Origin: Desulfobacterales bacterium
GTDB taxonomy: Bacteria > Desulfobacterota > Desulfobacteria > Desulfobacterales > JAFDCJ01
Direction of reading: 5' to 3'
DNA: 6,145 nt
Assembly (NCBI GenBank): GCA_020345785.1
Contig: CP070771.1
Span: forward strand, 5,435,238-5,441,382
The position numbers were made by a program, and so were the translations under genes. Each line of letters opens with the position of its first letter. Within the stretch, counting starts at the first letter, position 1. Positions 1 through 4,994 of the stretch are shown here, in pieces. The notes under the pieces are model-generated. The model did not search any database and was not told where the DNA came from. It saw only the letters and a list, made by a program, of their open reading frames with translations.

Positions 1-43
1 CCTTCGACATTCTGCGGTTCGATATTCGATATTCTGCGGTTCG
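1..43. repeat. Short degenerate direct repeats downstream of the aldehyde dehydrogenase gene
   Basis: The 13-mer ATTCTGCGGTTCG occurs at 9-21 and again at 31-43, offset by 22 bp, with GATATTCGATATTC between the copies. The tract lies in the non-coding DNA just past the 3' end of the minus-strand aldehyde dehydrogenase gene. It is made of overlapping TTCGATATTC-type words rather than a clean tandem array. No hairpin with a T-run is visible here, so I see no intrinsic terminator for that gene inside the window. Confidence 0.6.
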
Positions 44-83
44 CTGTTCCGTTCAGGTGAAATATCATATGCGCGCTGCCGTT

Positions 84-1538
84 TTAACCCGGCTCACGGT
101 ATCTGATCCGCACATGTTTGAGTTGAAGATATTCCTCCAATCCCTCATGGCCGTGCTCGCGGCCGATGCCGCTTTGCTTCCAGCCGCCGTAGGCAACATT
201 CATAATGCCCGCGTCCACGTTGTTCACCGCAACACTGCCGGCCTGAAGCTCTTTGGAGATTTTATTCATTTCATGCAGATCGTTGGTGAACGCATAGGCG
301 GCCAGACCATAGGGGGTGGCGTTTGCCAGCCGGATGGCTTCATCAAGATCACCGAAGGCCATAACCCCGACTGCCGGTCCAAAAGTTTCTTCCGTCATGA
401 TCAGCATGTCATGGGTTGTGTCGGCCAAAATGGTGGGCTCGAAAAAATAGCCTTTCCGAAAATGCTCGCCGACAGGCCGTTTGCCGCCGCAGATCAGCCG
501 CGCCCCCTTTTTCAAGGCATCCTCGATGTGAAGCTTCGTCTTCTGCAGCCCCTCCGCATTGGCCATCGGTCCGAGATCCGCATCCGGCGTTTCCAGGCCG
601 TTTGCAATGACAAGCTTCAGCGTTTCCGTTTTAAAGTTCTCCAGAAACTCCTCGTATATTGCATTTTCAACATAGATCCGATTGATGGCAATACAAATCT
701 GGCCCATGTTGCGAAAAGACCTGCGCACCGCCCCTCTGACTGCCGCGGCAAGATCACACTTTTGGGAGACAATCAGCGGGCATTGTCCGCCGAGCTCCAG
801 CGATATCTTCTTGATGGTATCTCTGGCCTGGGCCTGAATGGCCAATCCGACTTCAAGGGATCCCGTAAACGCCACTTTCTGAGACAGCGGGCTCTCGACC
901 AGACGACGGCCGACTTCGTTGCCGGAGCCGGTCACGGCGTTGATCACGCCGCTCGGTATTCCGGCATCAAAAAGACAGCGCCAGTATTCCAGCGGTGATA
1001 GCGGTGTCAGTGCGGGCGGCTTGGCCACGATCGTACAGCCTGCCGCCAGCGCAGCGGCCGCCTTCCATCCGGTCAGCTCAATTGGATAATTCCAGGCGGA
1101 CAGCGCAGCAACAACCCCCACGGGCTGCTTGATAACCAGACTCTGATCGTACGAGTCCGTGTTGGCCACGATTTGACCGTAGGCCCGCTTGCCCTCCTCT
1201 GCGTAATAGCGCAGCATTTCAACCGCTTTTTCGACTTCCCCGACAGCCTCTTTCAGGGGTTTGCCCTGCTCCTGGGTCATCAGGCGGCCTATTTTTTCCT
1301 TGCGATCTTCCAGAAGGGCGCCGGCCCGCCAGAGATATTCCGACCGCGCGAAAGGCGACAGGTTTGACCAGGCCGGAAAAGCCCTTTCGGCCGCCTTCAA
1401 GGCCTGGTCGGCCTCTGATTCGGTAGCCCGGGGAACCCGGGCAAATACCGCTTCTGTTGCCGGATTGATGACATCGATATATTCACGGCTTTCCGAATCC
1501 ACCCAACTGCCGTCGATGAGCATGGGAAACGTGTCCAT
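84..1538 (-). CDS. NAD(P)-dependent aldehyde dehydrogenase, specificity uncertain
   Basis: A complete 484-aa member of the aldehyde dehydrogenase superfamily (PF00171), expected to be cytoplasmic and to oxidise an aldehyde to its carboxylate using NAD(P)+. The active site is intact. The catalytic cysteine is C282 in GQIC, the general base is E248 in LELGG, the oxyanion-hole asparagine is N150 in WNYP, the cofactor lysine is K173, the Rossmann-loop glycine is G226 in FTGS, and E384/F386 lie in EETFGP. Length is normal for the family. The start is supported by AAAGGAGA, five bases upstream of ATG when counted from GGAG. The overall sequence recalls GabD-type succinate-semialdehyde dehydrogenases (LMTQEQGKPL, YAEEGKRAYG). 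However, the arginine used there to hold the substrate carboxylate is replaced by W158, and the C-terminal serine by G463. Y151, W158 and Y450 instead align with aromatic residues of betaine/aminoaldehyde dehydrogenases. The position after K173 that usually carries Glu in NAD-specific enzymes is A176, so NADP use is possible. The family call is secure; the substrate is not. Confidence 0.96.
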   Translation of the reverse strand: MDTFPMLIDGSWVDSESREYIDVINPATEAVFARVPRATESEADQALKAAERAFPAWSNLSPFARSEYLWRAGALLEDRKEKIGRLMTQEQGKPLKEAVGEVEKAVEMLRYYAEEGKRAYGQIVANTDSYDQSLVIKQPVGVVAALSAWNYPIELTGWKAAAALAAGCTIVAKPPALTPLSPLEYWRCLFDAGIPSGVINAVTGSGNEVGRRLVESPLSQKVAFTGSLEVGLAIQAQARDTIKKISLELGGQCPLIVSQKCDLAAAVRGAVRRSFRNMGQICIAINRIYVENAIYEEFLENFKTETLKLVIANGLETPDADLGPMANAEGLQKTKLHIEDALKKGARLICGGKRPVGEHFRKGYFFEPTILADTTHDMLIMTEETFGPAVGVMAFGDLDEAIRLANATPYGLAAYAFTNDLHEMNKISKELQAGSVAVNNVDAGIMNVAYGGWKQSGIGREHGHEGLEEYLQLKHVRIRYREPG

Positions 1539-1569
1539 TTGGTCTCCTTTTTTATTCTAATATCGAAAA

Positions 1570-1588
1570 CCTGGTCCTTTGGGCCAGG
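1570..1588. repeat. 19-nt hairpin repeat, copy 1
   Basis: CCTGGTCCTTTGGGCCAGG folds into an 8-bp stem (CCTGGTCC with GGGCCAGG) closed by a 3-nt TTT loop. Copy 2 at 1803-1821 differs at a single loop base. One pair is T-G when read on the plus strand, which becomes C-A on the minus strand, so the RNA hairpin is better formed by a plus-strand transcript. It lies 31 bp upstream of the minus-strand aldehyde dehydrogenase start codon. Confidence 0.75.
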
Positions 1589-1616
1589 TCAGAGAAGATT
1601 GGCTGCGCCGTTAACA

Positions 1617-1758
1617 TCCACCATGGAATGATGGAAGACTGGGTTTGGCGGACTGCGATCTGTTTTTATATGGATGGCATGGACCAGAAAATAAAATCAG
1701 ACCATGATCCGCTTTTGAACCCCAATATTCCATTTTTCCACCATTCCAATATTCCATG
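1617..1758. repeat. Inverted-repeat element with short-word arms, in the cupin-dehydrogenase gap
   Basis: The left arm contains GGAATGATGGA (1625-1635) and the right arm TCCACCATTCC (1737-1747); these are reverse complements with one mismatch. CATGGAAT (1622-1629) pairs exactly with ATTCCATG (1751-1758). The right arm also repeats CCAATATTCCAT at 1722-1733 and 1746-1757, a 24-bp offset. Between the arms lies a core of about 85 bp (1636-1721) with no ORF I would call. The architecture matches the larger element at 2633-2846, although the words differ. Confidence 0.5.
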
Positions 1759-1778
1759 AGTTCCCTGACAGCGACGAC

Positions 1779-1793
1779 CACCCCTCTGGGGTG
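1779..1793. repeat. Small perfect hairpin next to the 19-nt repeat
   Basis: CACCCC-TCT-GGGGTG is a perfect 6-bp stem with a TCT loop. It lies nine bases from hairpin repeat copy 2, which has the same TCT loop. On the minus strand the two hairpins follow the cupin stop codon in tandem. Neither has a U-tract, so they look like mRNA 3'-end or intercistronic structures rather than classical rho-independent terminators. Confidence 0.5.
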
Positions 1794-1802
1794 AAGTCAA
1801 AG

Positions 1803-1821
1803 CCTGGTCCTCTGGGCCAGG
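1803..1821. repeat. 19-nt hairpin repeat, copy 2
   Basis: CCTGGTCCTCTGGGCCAGG has the same 8-bp stem as the copy at 1570-1588 and a TCT loop instead of TTT. It ends five bases past the cupin stop codon on the minus strand, so the two copies sit near the two ends of the 288-bp intergenic gap. Confidence 0.75.
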
Positions 1822-1826
1822 ATTCT

Positions 1827-2216
1827 TTACTTTGCGACGGATTTATCTTTGCCGGTCACCCAGACCATCGCCAGCGGCTGATTACCGGTATTGTAAGTGA
1901 CATGATATTTGCCGAACGGAACATAAAATGCGTCTCCTGCAAGGATGGGGAACTCATCGTCACCAATGACCATCTTGCCCTTGCCGGTCAGGATGTAATA
2001 CACCTCTTCCATGTCGTCATGGGCATGTCCGGTGGTCTTCCCGGTGGGGTAGATAACAGTGTAACCCATGGTAAGGTTTTTGGAAGGAGAATTCTCCGGG
2101 TCGATTAGATAATAGGTGTCCCGCAAGATTTCACTGGCACGATCTTTTACCACATGCCGCAAAGATCGTTCGTCAAGATCCGGTTTTTTATCCTCAACAT
2201 TAACAAGATACTTCAT
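1827..2216 (-). CDS. Small single-domain cupin protein
   Basis: A complete 129-aa protein with one conserved cupin beta-barrel (PF07883-like) and both signature motifs. Motif 1 runs from about residue 59 to 78 and contains H64-x-H66, E70/E71 and G78. Motif 2 is G94-x5-P100-x-G102-x2-H105-x3-N109, an exact match to the consensus. H64, H66, E70 or E71, and H105 should bind one divalent metal. There is no signal peptide or membrane segment, so it is probably cytoplasmic. The start is supported by GGGAGG seven bases upstream of ATG. Single-domain cupins include sugar-phosphate isomerases, small dioxygenases, epimerases, lyases and ligand sensors, and nothing here selects among these. It is upstream of the aldehyde dehydrogenase on the same strand, 288 bp apart, so co-transcription is possible. 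A strong promoter lies upstream at 2275-2303. The family call is secure and the function unknown. Confidence 0.92.
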   Translation of the reverse strand: MKYLVNVEDKKPDLDERSLRHVVKDRASEILRDTYYLIDPENSPSKNLTMGYTVIYPTGKTTGHAHDDMEEVYYILTGKGKMVIGDDEFPILAGDAFYVPFGKYHVTYNTGNQPLAMVWVTGKDKSVAK

Positions 2217-2274
2217 TGGAAAGCCTCCCTTAAAATTGACGCTAATCTAAACATGATCACCTTAAACTTTGGAT

Positions 2275-2303
2275 TTAATAATTTCCTTCCCAGAACATGT
2301 CAA
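2275..2303 (-). promoter_or_regulatory. Putative sigma70-type promoter of the cupin gene
   Basis: Read on the minus strand, a perfect -35 TTGACA (2303-2298) is followed after exactly 17 bp by TATTAA (2280-2275), four of six matches to the -10 consensus. Transcription would start near 2268, leaving a leader of about 50 nt before the cupin ATG. The spacing and the correctly oriented gene downstream make this the best promoter in the window. Confidence 0.55.
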
Positions 2304-2317
2304 TCTTAATTTTGACA
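2298..2317. promoter_or_regulatory. Palindrome overlapping the cupin -35 box, possible operator
   Basis: TGTCAATCTTAATTTTGACA has perfect 6-bp arms (TGTCAA and TTGACA) around an 8-bp AT-rich spacer. The left arm is also the minus-strand -35 hexamer. A regulator bound here would block the cupin promoter. Alternatively the right arm is simply a plus-strand -35 look-alike, though I find no good -10 beyond it. Confidence 0.3.
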
Positions 2318-2393
2318 GGCAGGCTTTTACGCTATGCACTCTGCTCTTTGCCCTATGCCCATCTCACGCACTCCGCAACCGAAAAAAATGACG

Positions 2394-2412
2394 ATTGAAT
2401 ATTGAATATTGA
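2394..2412. repeat. ATTGAAT tandem microrepeat
   Basis: The heptamer ATTGAAT is repeated head to tail for about 2.7 units. It is part of a run of unrelated low-complexity words in the 2217-3064 gap. Confidence 0.6.
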
Positions 2413-2474
2413 CTAATTGTAGACGTCACATCGTTCGGTCTTTTGATAAATTTTAAAAACATATAGAATTCCTT

Positions 2475-2564
2475 CATTCGACACCTGTCCGCCTCCGGTG
2501 GATTCGTCATTCGACATTCGTCAATCTGTTAGCCCCCGATCCCGAACCCCTTAACCCGAACCCC
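2475..2564. repeat. CATTCGAC and CCCGAACCCC word repeats
   Basis: CATTCGAC occurs at 2475-2482 and 2509-2516, embedded in ATTCGTCATTCGACATTCGTCAAT-like sequence of overlapping ATTCG words. It is followed at once by CCCGAACCCC at 2541-2550 and 2555-2564. Two repeat families with different composition abut each other with no gene between them. Confidence 0.5.
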
Positions 2565-2632
2565 ACAACCCGCAGGGTAGCGTCAAGGTAAATTCTAAAC
2601 CACTTGCATCATAAGGTTTTGTAAGATAACAA

Positions 2633-2846
2633 AATCTCAAATCTCAAGCACCAAATTACAAATAAATCTCAAATTTCAATACTCAATAACCAAAACATTC
2701 GCCACAATTCTATCGCATCGCATCGTAAACCCTGGTGAGCAGGGGATGATGCCGTTGGGCACAATGGTGGACGGATCATTTGTTTTGTTCTTTGAATTTG
2801 GGTCATTGGGATTTATTTGGGATTTGGGTTTTGGTGCTTGGAATTT
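2633..2846. repeat. Inverted-repeat element with low-complexity arms and an ~80-bp core
   Basis: The left arm (about 2633-2698) is built of CAAATCTCAAAT-like words and the right arm (about 2779-2846) of GGGATTTATTTGGG-like words. They are imperfect reverse complements. CAAGCACCAAA (2645-2655) pairs exactly with TTTGGTGCTTG (2830-2840), and CAAATAAATC (2659-2668) with GATTTATTTG (2810-2819). The core of about 80 bp has an ATCGCATCGCATCG microrepeat (2712-2724) and a small hairpin, CCCTG/CAGGG, at 2730-2744. There is no transposase and no obvious target-site duplication. It resembles a MITE-like or REP-like non-autonomous element, but I cannot assign it to a known family. Confidence 0.6.
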
Positions 2847-2932
2847 TCATGCTTTTCATTAAACAGGTAATTTTCGCAAAATCAGTCAATTGCCTCTTTA
2901 AACGACGAAGCCCTGCCGCAACCCTTTTAGGT

Positions 2933-2961
2933 TTGACAATTCCAACAAAAAATTTTATCTA
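2933..2961 (+). promoter_or_regulatory. Candidate promoter for the binding-protein gene
   Basis: A perfect -35 TTGACA (2933-2938) is followed after 17 bp by TATCTA (2956-2961), only three of six matches to the -10 consensus. Transcription would begin near 2968, giving a leader of about 97 nt. The position and orientation fit, but the weak -10 makes the call tentative. Confidence 0.3.
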
Positions 2962-3064
2962 CCAACATTAGCTCGCGGGGGGCACTTGTCTTTCCAATTT
3001 CAATTCAACTTTCAATCTACCATCACATTTCTCACTATTAACCGTTTCATAAAAGGAGGATGAA

Positions 3065-3961
3065 ATGAAAAAAATCAGTATTTTGGGATTGGTATCTGTA
3101 ATGGCAATAACCCTGCTCGCCGGATCGGTTCTGGCAGATCAAACCATGGATCAAATCGAAAAAACCGGCAAGATCAAGCTGGGTTTCAGGGAGGGGTCCA
3201 TTCCGTTTGCGTTTGTCGATCCGAAAGTCGGCAAACATGTTGGCTTTTCAGTAGATATGGCCAATGAACTGGCAAAGTATTTGGGCATGCGTTTCGGCAA
3301 GACCATTGAAATCGTGCCGTTTACCGTAACCCCCAAAACCCGAATCCCCATGGTGGTCAACGGCACCATTGATGTTGAGATGGGTTCGACCACATACACC
3401 CAAAAGCGCGAAGAGCAGGCCGATTTTAGCTTGATCTTCTTCTTCTCGGAGACGACCTTTCTGGTGGCCAAAGACAGCGGCGTACAAACCTTGCAGGATC
3501 TGAACGGCAAACGGGTCGGCGCTGCCCGTGCAACCACCAATCTCAGAGCAGTTGAAAAACTGGCCGACGAAGGCAATTTTAAACCGGCCGATATCGTCGT
3601 CACCGAAACCCATCCCCAGGGCATGCTGGCCTTAAAAAGCGGCAAAATCGACGCCTATTCCACCGATCGCAGCCTGCTGGAAGGACTGCGCATGAAAGAC
3701 CAGAATCCGGATAAGTGGATGACGGTCCCCTTTGCGATCGCATATGAGCCTTATGCCTATATCATGCGCGAAGGCCAATCCGATTTCCGCGATTTCGTCA
3801 ACAACACCATCCTGTGGTCCATCCATAACGGCAAATTCTTTGAATTGTATGATAAGTGGATGGGGCCCAACGGCGTGGTGCCCATTCCCATGTCGGAAGC
3901 TTACAAAAAATACCTCGAGATGATCGTTTATCCGATCGAAGACGAATGGTGGAAGAAATAA
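3065..3961 (+). CDS. gltI: Periplasmic glutamate/aspartate-type ABC transporter binding protein
   Basis: A complete 298-aa family-3 solute-binding protein (PF00497), close in length to E. coli GltI (about 302 aa, from memory). Residues 1-24 form a Sec signal peptide with a KK n-region, a hydrophobic core and a VLA-DQ cleavage site. There is no lipobox cysteine, so the mature protein should be free in the periplasm. Shared GltI landmarks include GFREGSIPF (41-49), TRIP (92-95), NGTID (99-103) and GSTT (107-110). R42, R93, S108, T110, R115 and H183 line up with residues that, as I recall the Asp/Glu-binding protein structure, contact the acidic ligand. This favours an acidic amino acid as substrate. 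The start is supported by AAAAGGAGG five bases upstream of ATG. The permease and ATPase genes follow on the same strand after an unusually long gap. Family and transporter role are well supported; the exact ligand is inferred. Confidence 0.94.
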   Translation: MKKISILGLVSVMAITLLAGSVLADQTMDQIEKTGKIKLGFREGSIPFAFVDPKVGKHVGFSVDMANELAKYLGMRFGKTIEIVPFTVTPKTRIPMVVNGTIDVEMGSTTYTQKREEQADFSLIFFFSETTFLVAKDSGVQTLQDLNGKRVGAARATTNLRAVEKLADEGNFKPADIVVTETHPQGMLALKSGKIDAYSTDRSLLEGLRMKDQNPDKWMTVPFAIAYEPYAYIMREGQSDFRDFVNNTILWSIHNGKFFELYDKWMGPNGVVPIPMSEAYKKYLEMIVYPIEDEWWKK

Positions 3962-4116
3962 AAATAAATAATTAAAAGGTTATTCGGTTCAGGGTTCTGC
4001 GTTCATGGTTGAAAAGCTCGCAATCTGATTTAATTTGTTTAAATTCCAAATTATTGTGTTTATAAATTAGCTTTTATAAAACTGGTAATGAAAAAATTCT
4101 AACCTTTGAAACTAGC

Positions 4117-4144
4117 AAAAAAGAAGGGGGCGGAAGCCCCCTTC
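4117..4144 (-). terminator. Strong hairpin with minus-strand T-run, terminator-like
   Basis: GAAGGGGGC (4123-4131) pairs perfectly with GCCCCCTTC (4136-4144) over 9 bp around a GGAA loop, which is GNRA-type on the plus strand. On the minus strand the stem is followed directly by TTTTTT (4122-4117, allowing for the stem boundary), the textbook form of an intrinsic terminator. On the plus strand it is followed only by GGTTTAGCC, so termination in the direction of the transporter genes should be weak. In the plus-strand mRNA it would form a stable structure between the binding-protein and permease cistrons, able to shield the upstream message from 3' exonucleases. Confidence 0.65.
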
Positions 4145-4190
4145 GGTTTAGCCGATTAAAATTTATCAGTACGAGCCTTTTTTGCCTTTT

Positions 4191-4220
4191 TTCGTGTTTT
4201 CGTTCTTTTGTGTTTTCGTG
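4191..4220. repeat. T-rich GTGTTTTCGT word repeat upstream of the permease gene
   Basis: GTGTTTTCGT occurs at 4194-4203 and 4210-4219, a 16-bp offset, within a longer T-rich tract of CGTG/TTTTCG words that starts near 4176. It lies in the leader of the permease genes and matches the general pattern of short words in the other gaps. Confidence 0.5.
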
Positions 4221-4263
4221 ATTAGATTATCTTTTTTGGGTGGATTTGAATTTCGTATTTACC

Positions 4264-4268
4264 GGAGG
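4264..4268 (+). promoter_or_regulatory. Ribosome-binding site that sets the first permease start
   Basis: GGAGG lies seven bases upstream of the ATG at 4276. An in-frame ATG at 4240 would add 12 residues (MDLNFVFTGGDL), but it has no comparable site and would place this GGAGG inside the coding sequence. The 4276 start also gives an N-terminus (FDWGVLW) like that of other GltJ proteins. Confidence 0.75.
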
Positions 4269-4275
4269 CGATCTT

Positions 4276-4992
4276 ATGGGTTTTGCATACGATTTCGACT
4301 GGGGGGTTCTGTGGCGCCAGCCGTATGGCATGTGGTTGGCGCAAGGGCTGTGGCTGACCATCAAGATCGGGTTCTTGGCCTGGATTATCGCCTTCTTCCT
4401 CGGAATTTTAGTTGGCACCTTGCGGGTAACCCCCTGGCGCTGGCTGCGCTTTATCTCGACGGCCTATACCGAGGTGTTTCGCAACATTCCTTTTCTGGTC
4501 CAGCTGTTTTTCTGGTATTACGCCGGCCCCATGATTTTCGGAGAAGATCTGGGGCGTCAGATCAACCGAATCATGGGCCTCAACTACTACGCCGCCATTT
4601 TCGCCCTGGGTTTGTACACCGCCTCCCGCGTGGCCGAACACCTGCGGGCCGGGTTCGCCTCCATCGGCCGCGACCAGTACCAAGCGGTGCTGTCCACCGG
4701 CATGACCCAGTATCAAATGTACCGTCACGTGATCATTCCGTATGCCCTTCGCATAATTATGCCGCCGCTGACCACCGAATTTCTGACCATATTCAAAAAT
4801 TCATCGGTAGCCATGACCATCGGCGTGGCCGAGCTCACTTTTATGAGCTATCGCATCGATGCGGATACCTTTCACGGTCTGGAGGCGACCACCGGTGCGA
4901 TGGCCATTTACCTGATCCTGGGCCTGACTGTAGTGCGCATCATGGGCATGCTTGAAAACAAATTCAAAATACCGGGCATGATCGGGAGGTAA
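4276..4992 (+). CDS. gltJ: Amino-acid ABC transporter permease, GltJ-like
   Basis: A 238-aa inner-membrane permease of the polar amino-acid type (HisM/GltJ family, PF00528 fold), a few residues shorter than E. coli GltJ. It would form the translocation channel with the second permease and is powered by the ATPase encoded downstream. Hydrophobic segments lie near residues 22-48, 60-85, 103-120, 150-185 and 204-225. FRNIPFLVQ (68-76) is typical of the family. The cytoplasmic EAA loop that docks on the ATPase runs from E121 through G142-M143 to P155. The start at 4276 is chosen on its ribosome-binding site. The next permease begins two bases after this stop codon, with its ribosome-binding site inside the last codons. 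It is certainly a permease of this class; pairing with the upstream GltI-like protein makes an acidic amino acid the likely cargo. Confidence 0.93.
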   Translation: MGFAYDFDWGVLWRQPYGMWLAQGLWLTIKIGFLAWIIAFFLGILVGTLRVTPWRWLRFISTAYTEVFRNIPFLVQLFFWYYAGPMIFGEDLGRQINRIMGLNYYAAIFALGLYTASRVAEHLRAGFASIGRDQYQAVLSTGMTQYQMYRHVIIPYALRIIMPPLTTEFLTIFKNSSVAMTIGVAELTFMSYRIDADTFHGLEATTGAMAIYLILGLTVVRIMGMLENKFKIPGMIGR

Positions 4993-4994
4993 TC

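Larger units (their letters stand above)
2217..3064. other. 848-bp non-coding region between divergent gene blocks
   Basis: I see no credible gene in this stretch. From left to right it holds the cupin ribosome-binding site and promoter, a TGTCAA/TTGACA palindrome, and a CTATGC/CCTATGCCC-type tract near 2331-2361. Repeats of ATTGAAT (2394-2412), CATTCGAC (2475-2482 and 2509-2516) and CCCGAACCCC (2541-2550 and 2555-2564) follow. Then come the inverted-repeat element at 2633-2846, a candidate promoter near 2933-2961, a CAATTTCAATTCAACTTTCAAT tract just before the binding-protein gene (described here as overlapping CAATTTC/CAACTTTC words), and that gene's strong ribosome-binding site. The region is clearly more AT-rich than the flanking genes. 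Confidence 0.75.
3962..4275. other. 314-bp gap between binding protein and permease genes
   Basis: No gene is visible here. The gap begins with AT-rich DNA and a GGTTCAGGGTTCTGCGTTC-like word tract (about 3986-4005). It continues through two TTTATAAA octamers (4059-4066 and 4073-4080), a strong hairpin (4123-4144) and a T-rich CGTGTTTTCGT repeat tract (4191-4220), and ends at the ribosome-binding site of the first permease gene. I find no convincing plus-strand promoter in it. Confidence 0.7.

Noticed and set aside
57..998. Long plus-strand ORF (313 aa) opposite the aldehyde dehydrogenase
   Set aside because: It is the antisense of a gene with a full set of catalytic motifs, shows no recognisable domain and has no ribosome-binding site.
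84..1538. Naming the dehydrogenase gabD
   Set aside because: Overall similarity is GabD-like, but two substrate-carboxylate-binding residues are replaced, so the symbol would imply an unsupported substrate.
1661..1693. Minus-strand promoter for the dehydrogenase around TATAAA at 1670-1665
   Set aside because: The -10-like box is good, but the sequence at the -35 position (TATTTT) is a poor match, so I do not call it.
1722..1757. CCAATATTCCAT repeats (and other microrepeats) as a CRISPR array
   Set aside because: Repeats are too short and degenerate, spacers are too short and irregular, there are only two copies, and no cas genes are present.
2755..2761. GTTGGGC as an integron attC core
   Set aside because: It fits GTTRRRY by itself, but I find no correctly placed RYYYAAC partner or attC-type inner boxes.
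2780..2971. 63-aa ORF in the intergenic region as a real gene
   Set aside because: Its sequence comes from the low-complexity right arm of the repeat element, and it has no ribosome-binding site or recognisable domain.
3151..3645. Minus-strand ORFs opposite the binding-protein gene (also 3248-3613 and 3047-3238)
   Set aside because: These are shadows of a well-supported solute-binding protein, with no motifs or start signals.
4123..4144. Plus-strand rho-independent terminator ending the binding-protein transcript
   Set aside because: The stem is excellent but is followed by GGTTTAGCC on the plus strand instead of a U-run; the T-run is on the other strand.
4240..4275. Earlier in-frame ATG for the first permease
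   Set aside because: It has no ribosome-binding site, whereas GGAGG at 4264-4268 is ideally placed for the ATG at 4276.
4182..4955. Plus-strand ORF (257 aa) overlapping the first permease in another frame
   Set aside because: The peptide is rich in Arg/His/Pro in the manner of frame shadows, while the 4276-4992 frame gives a clear GltJ-like permease with its own ribosome-binding site.
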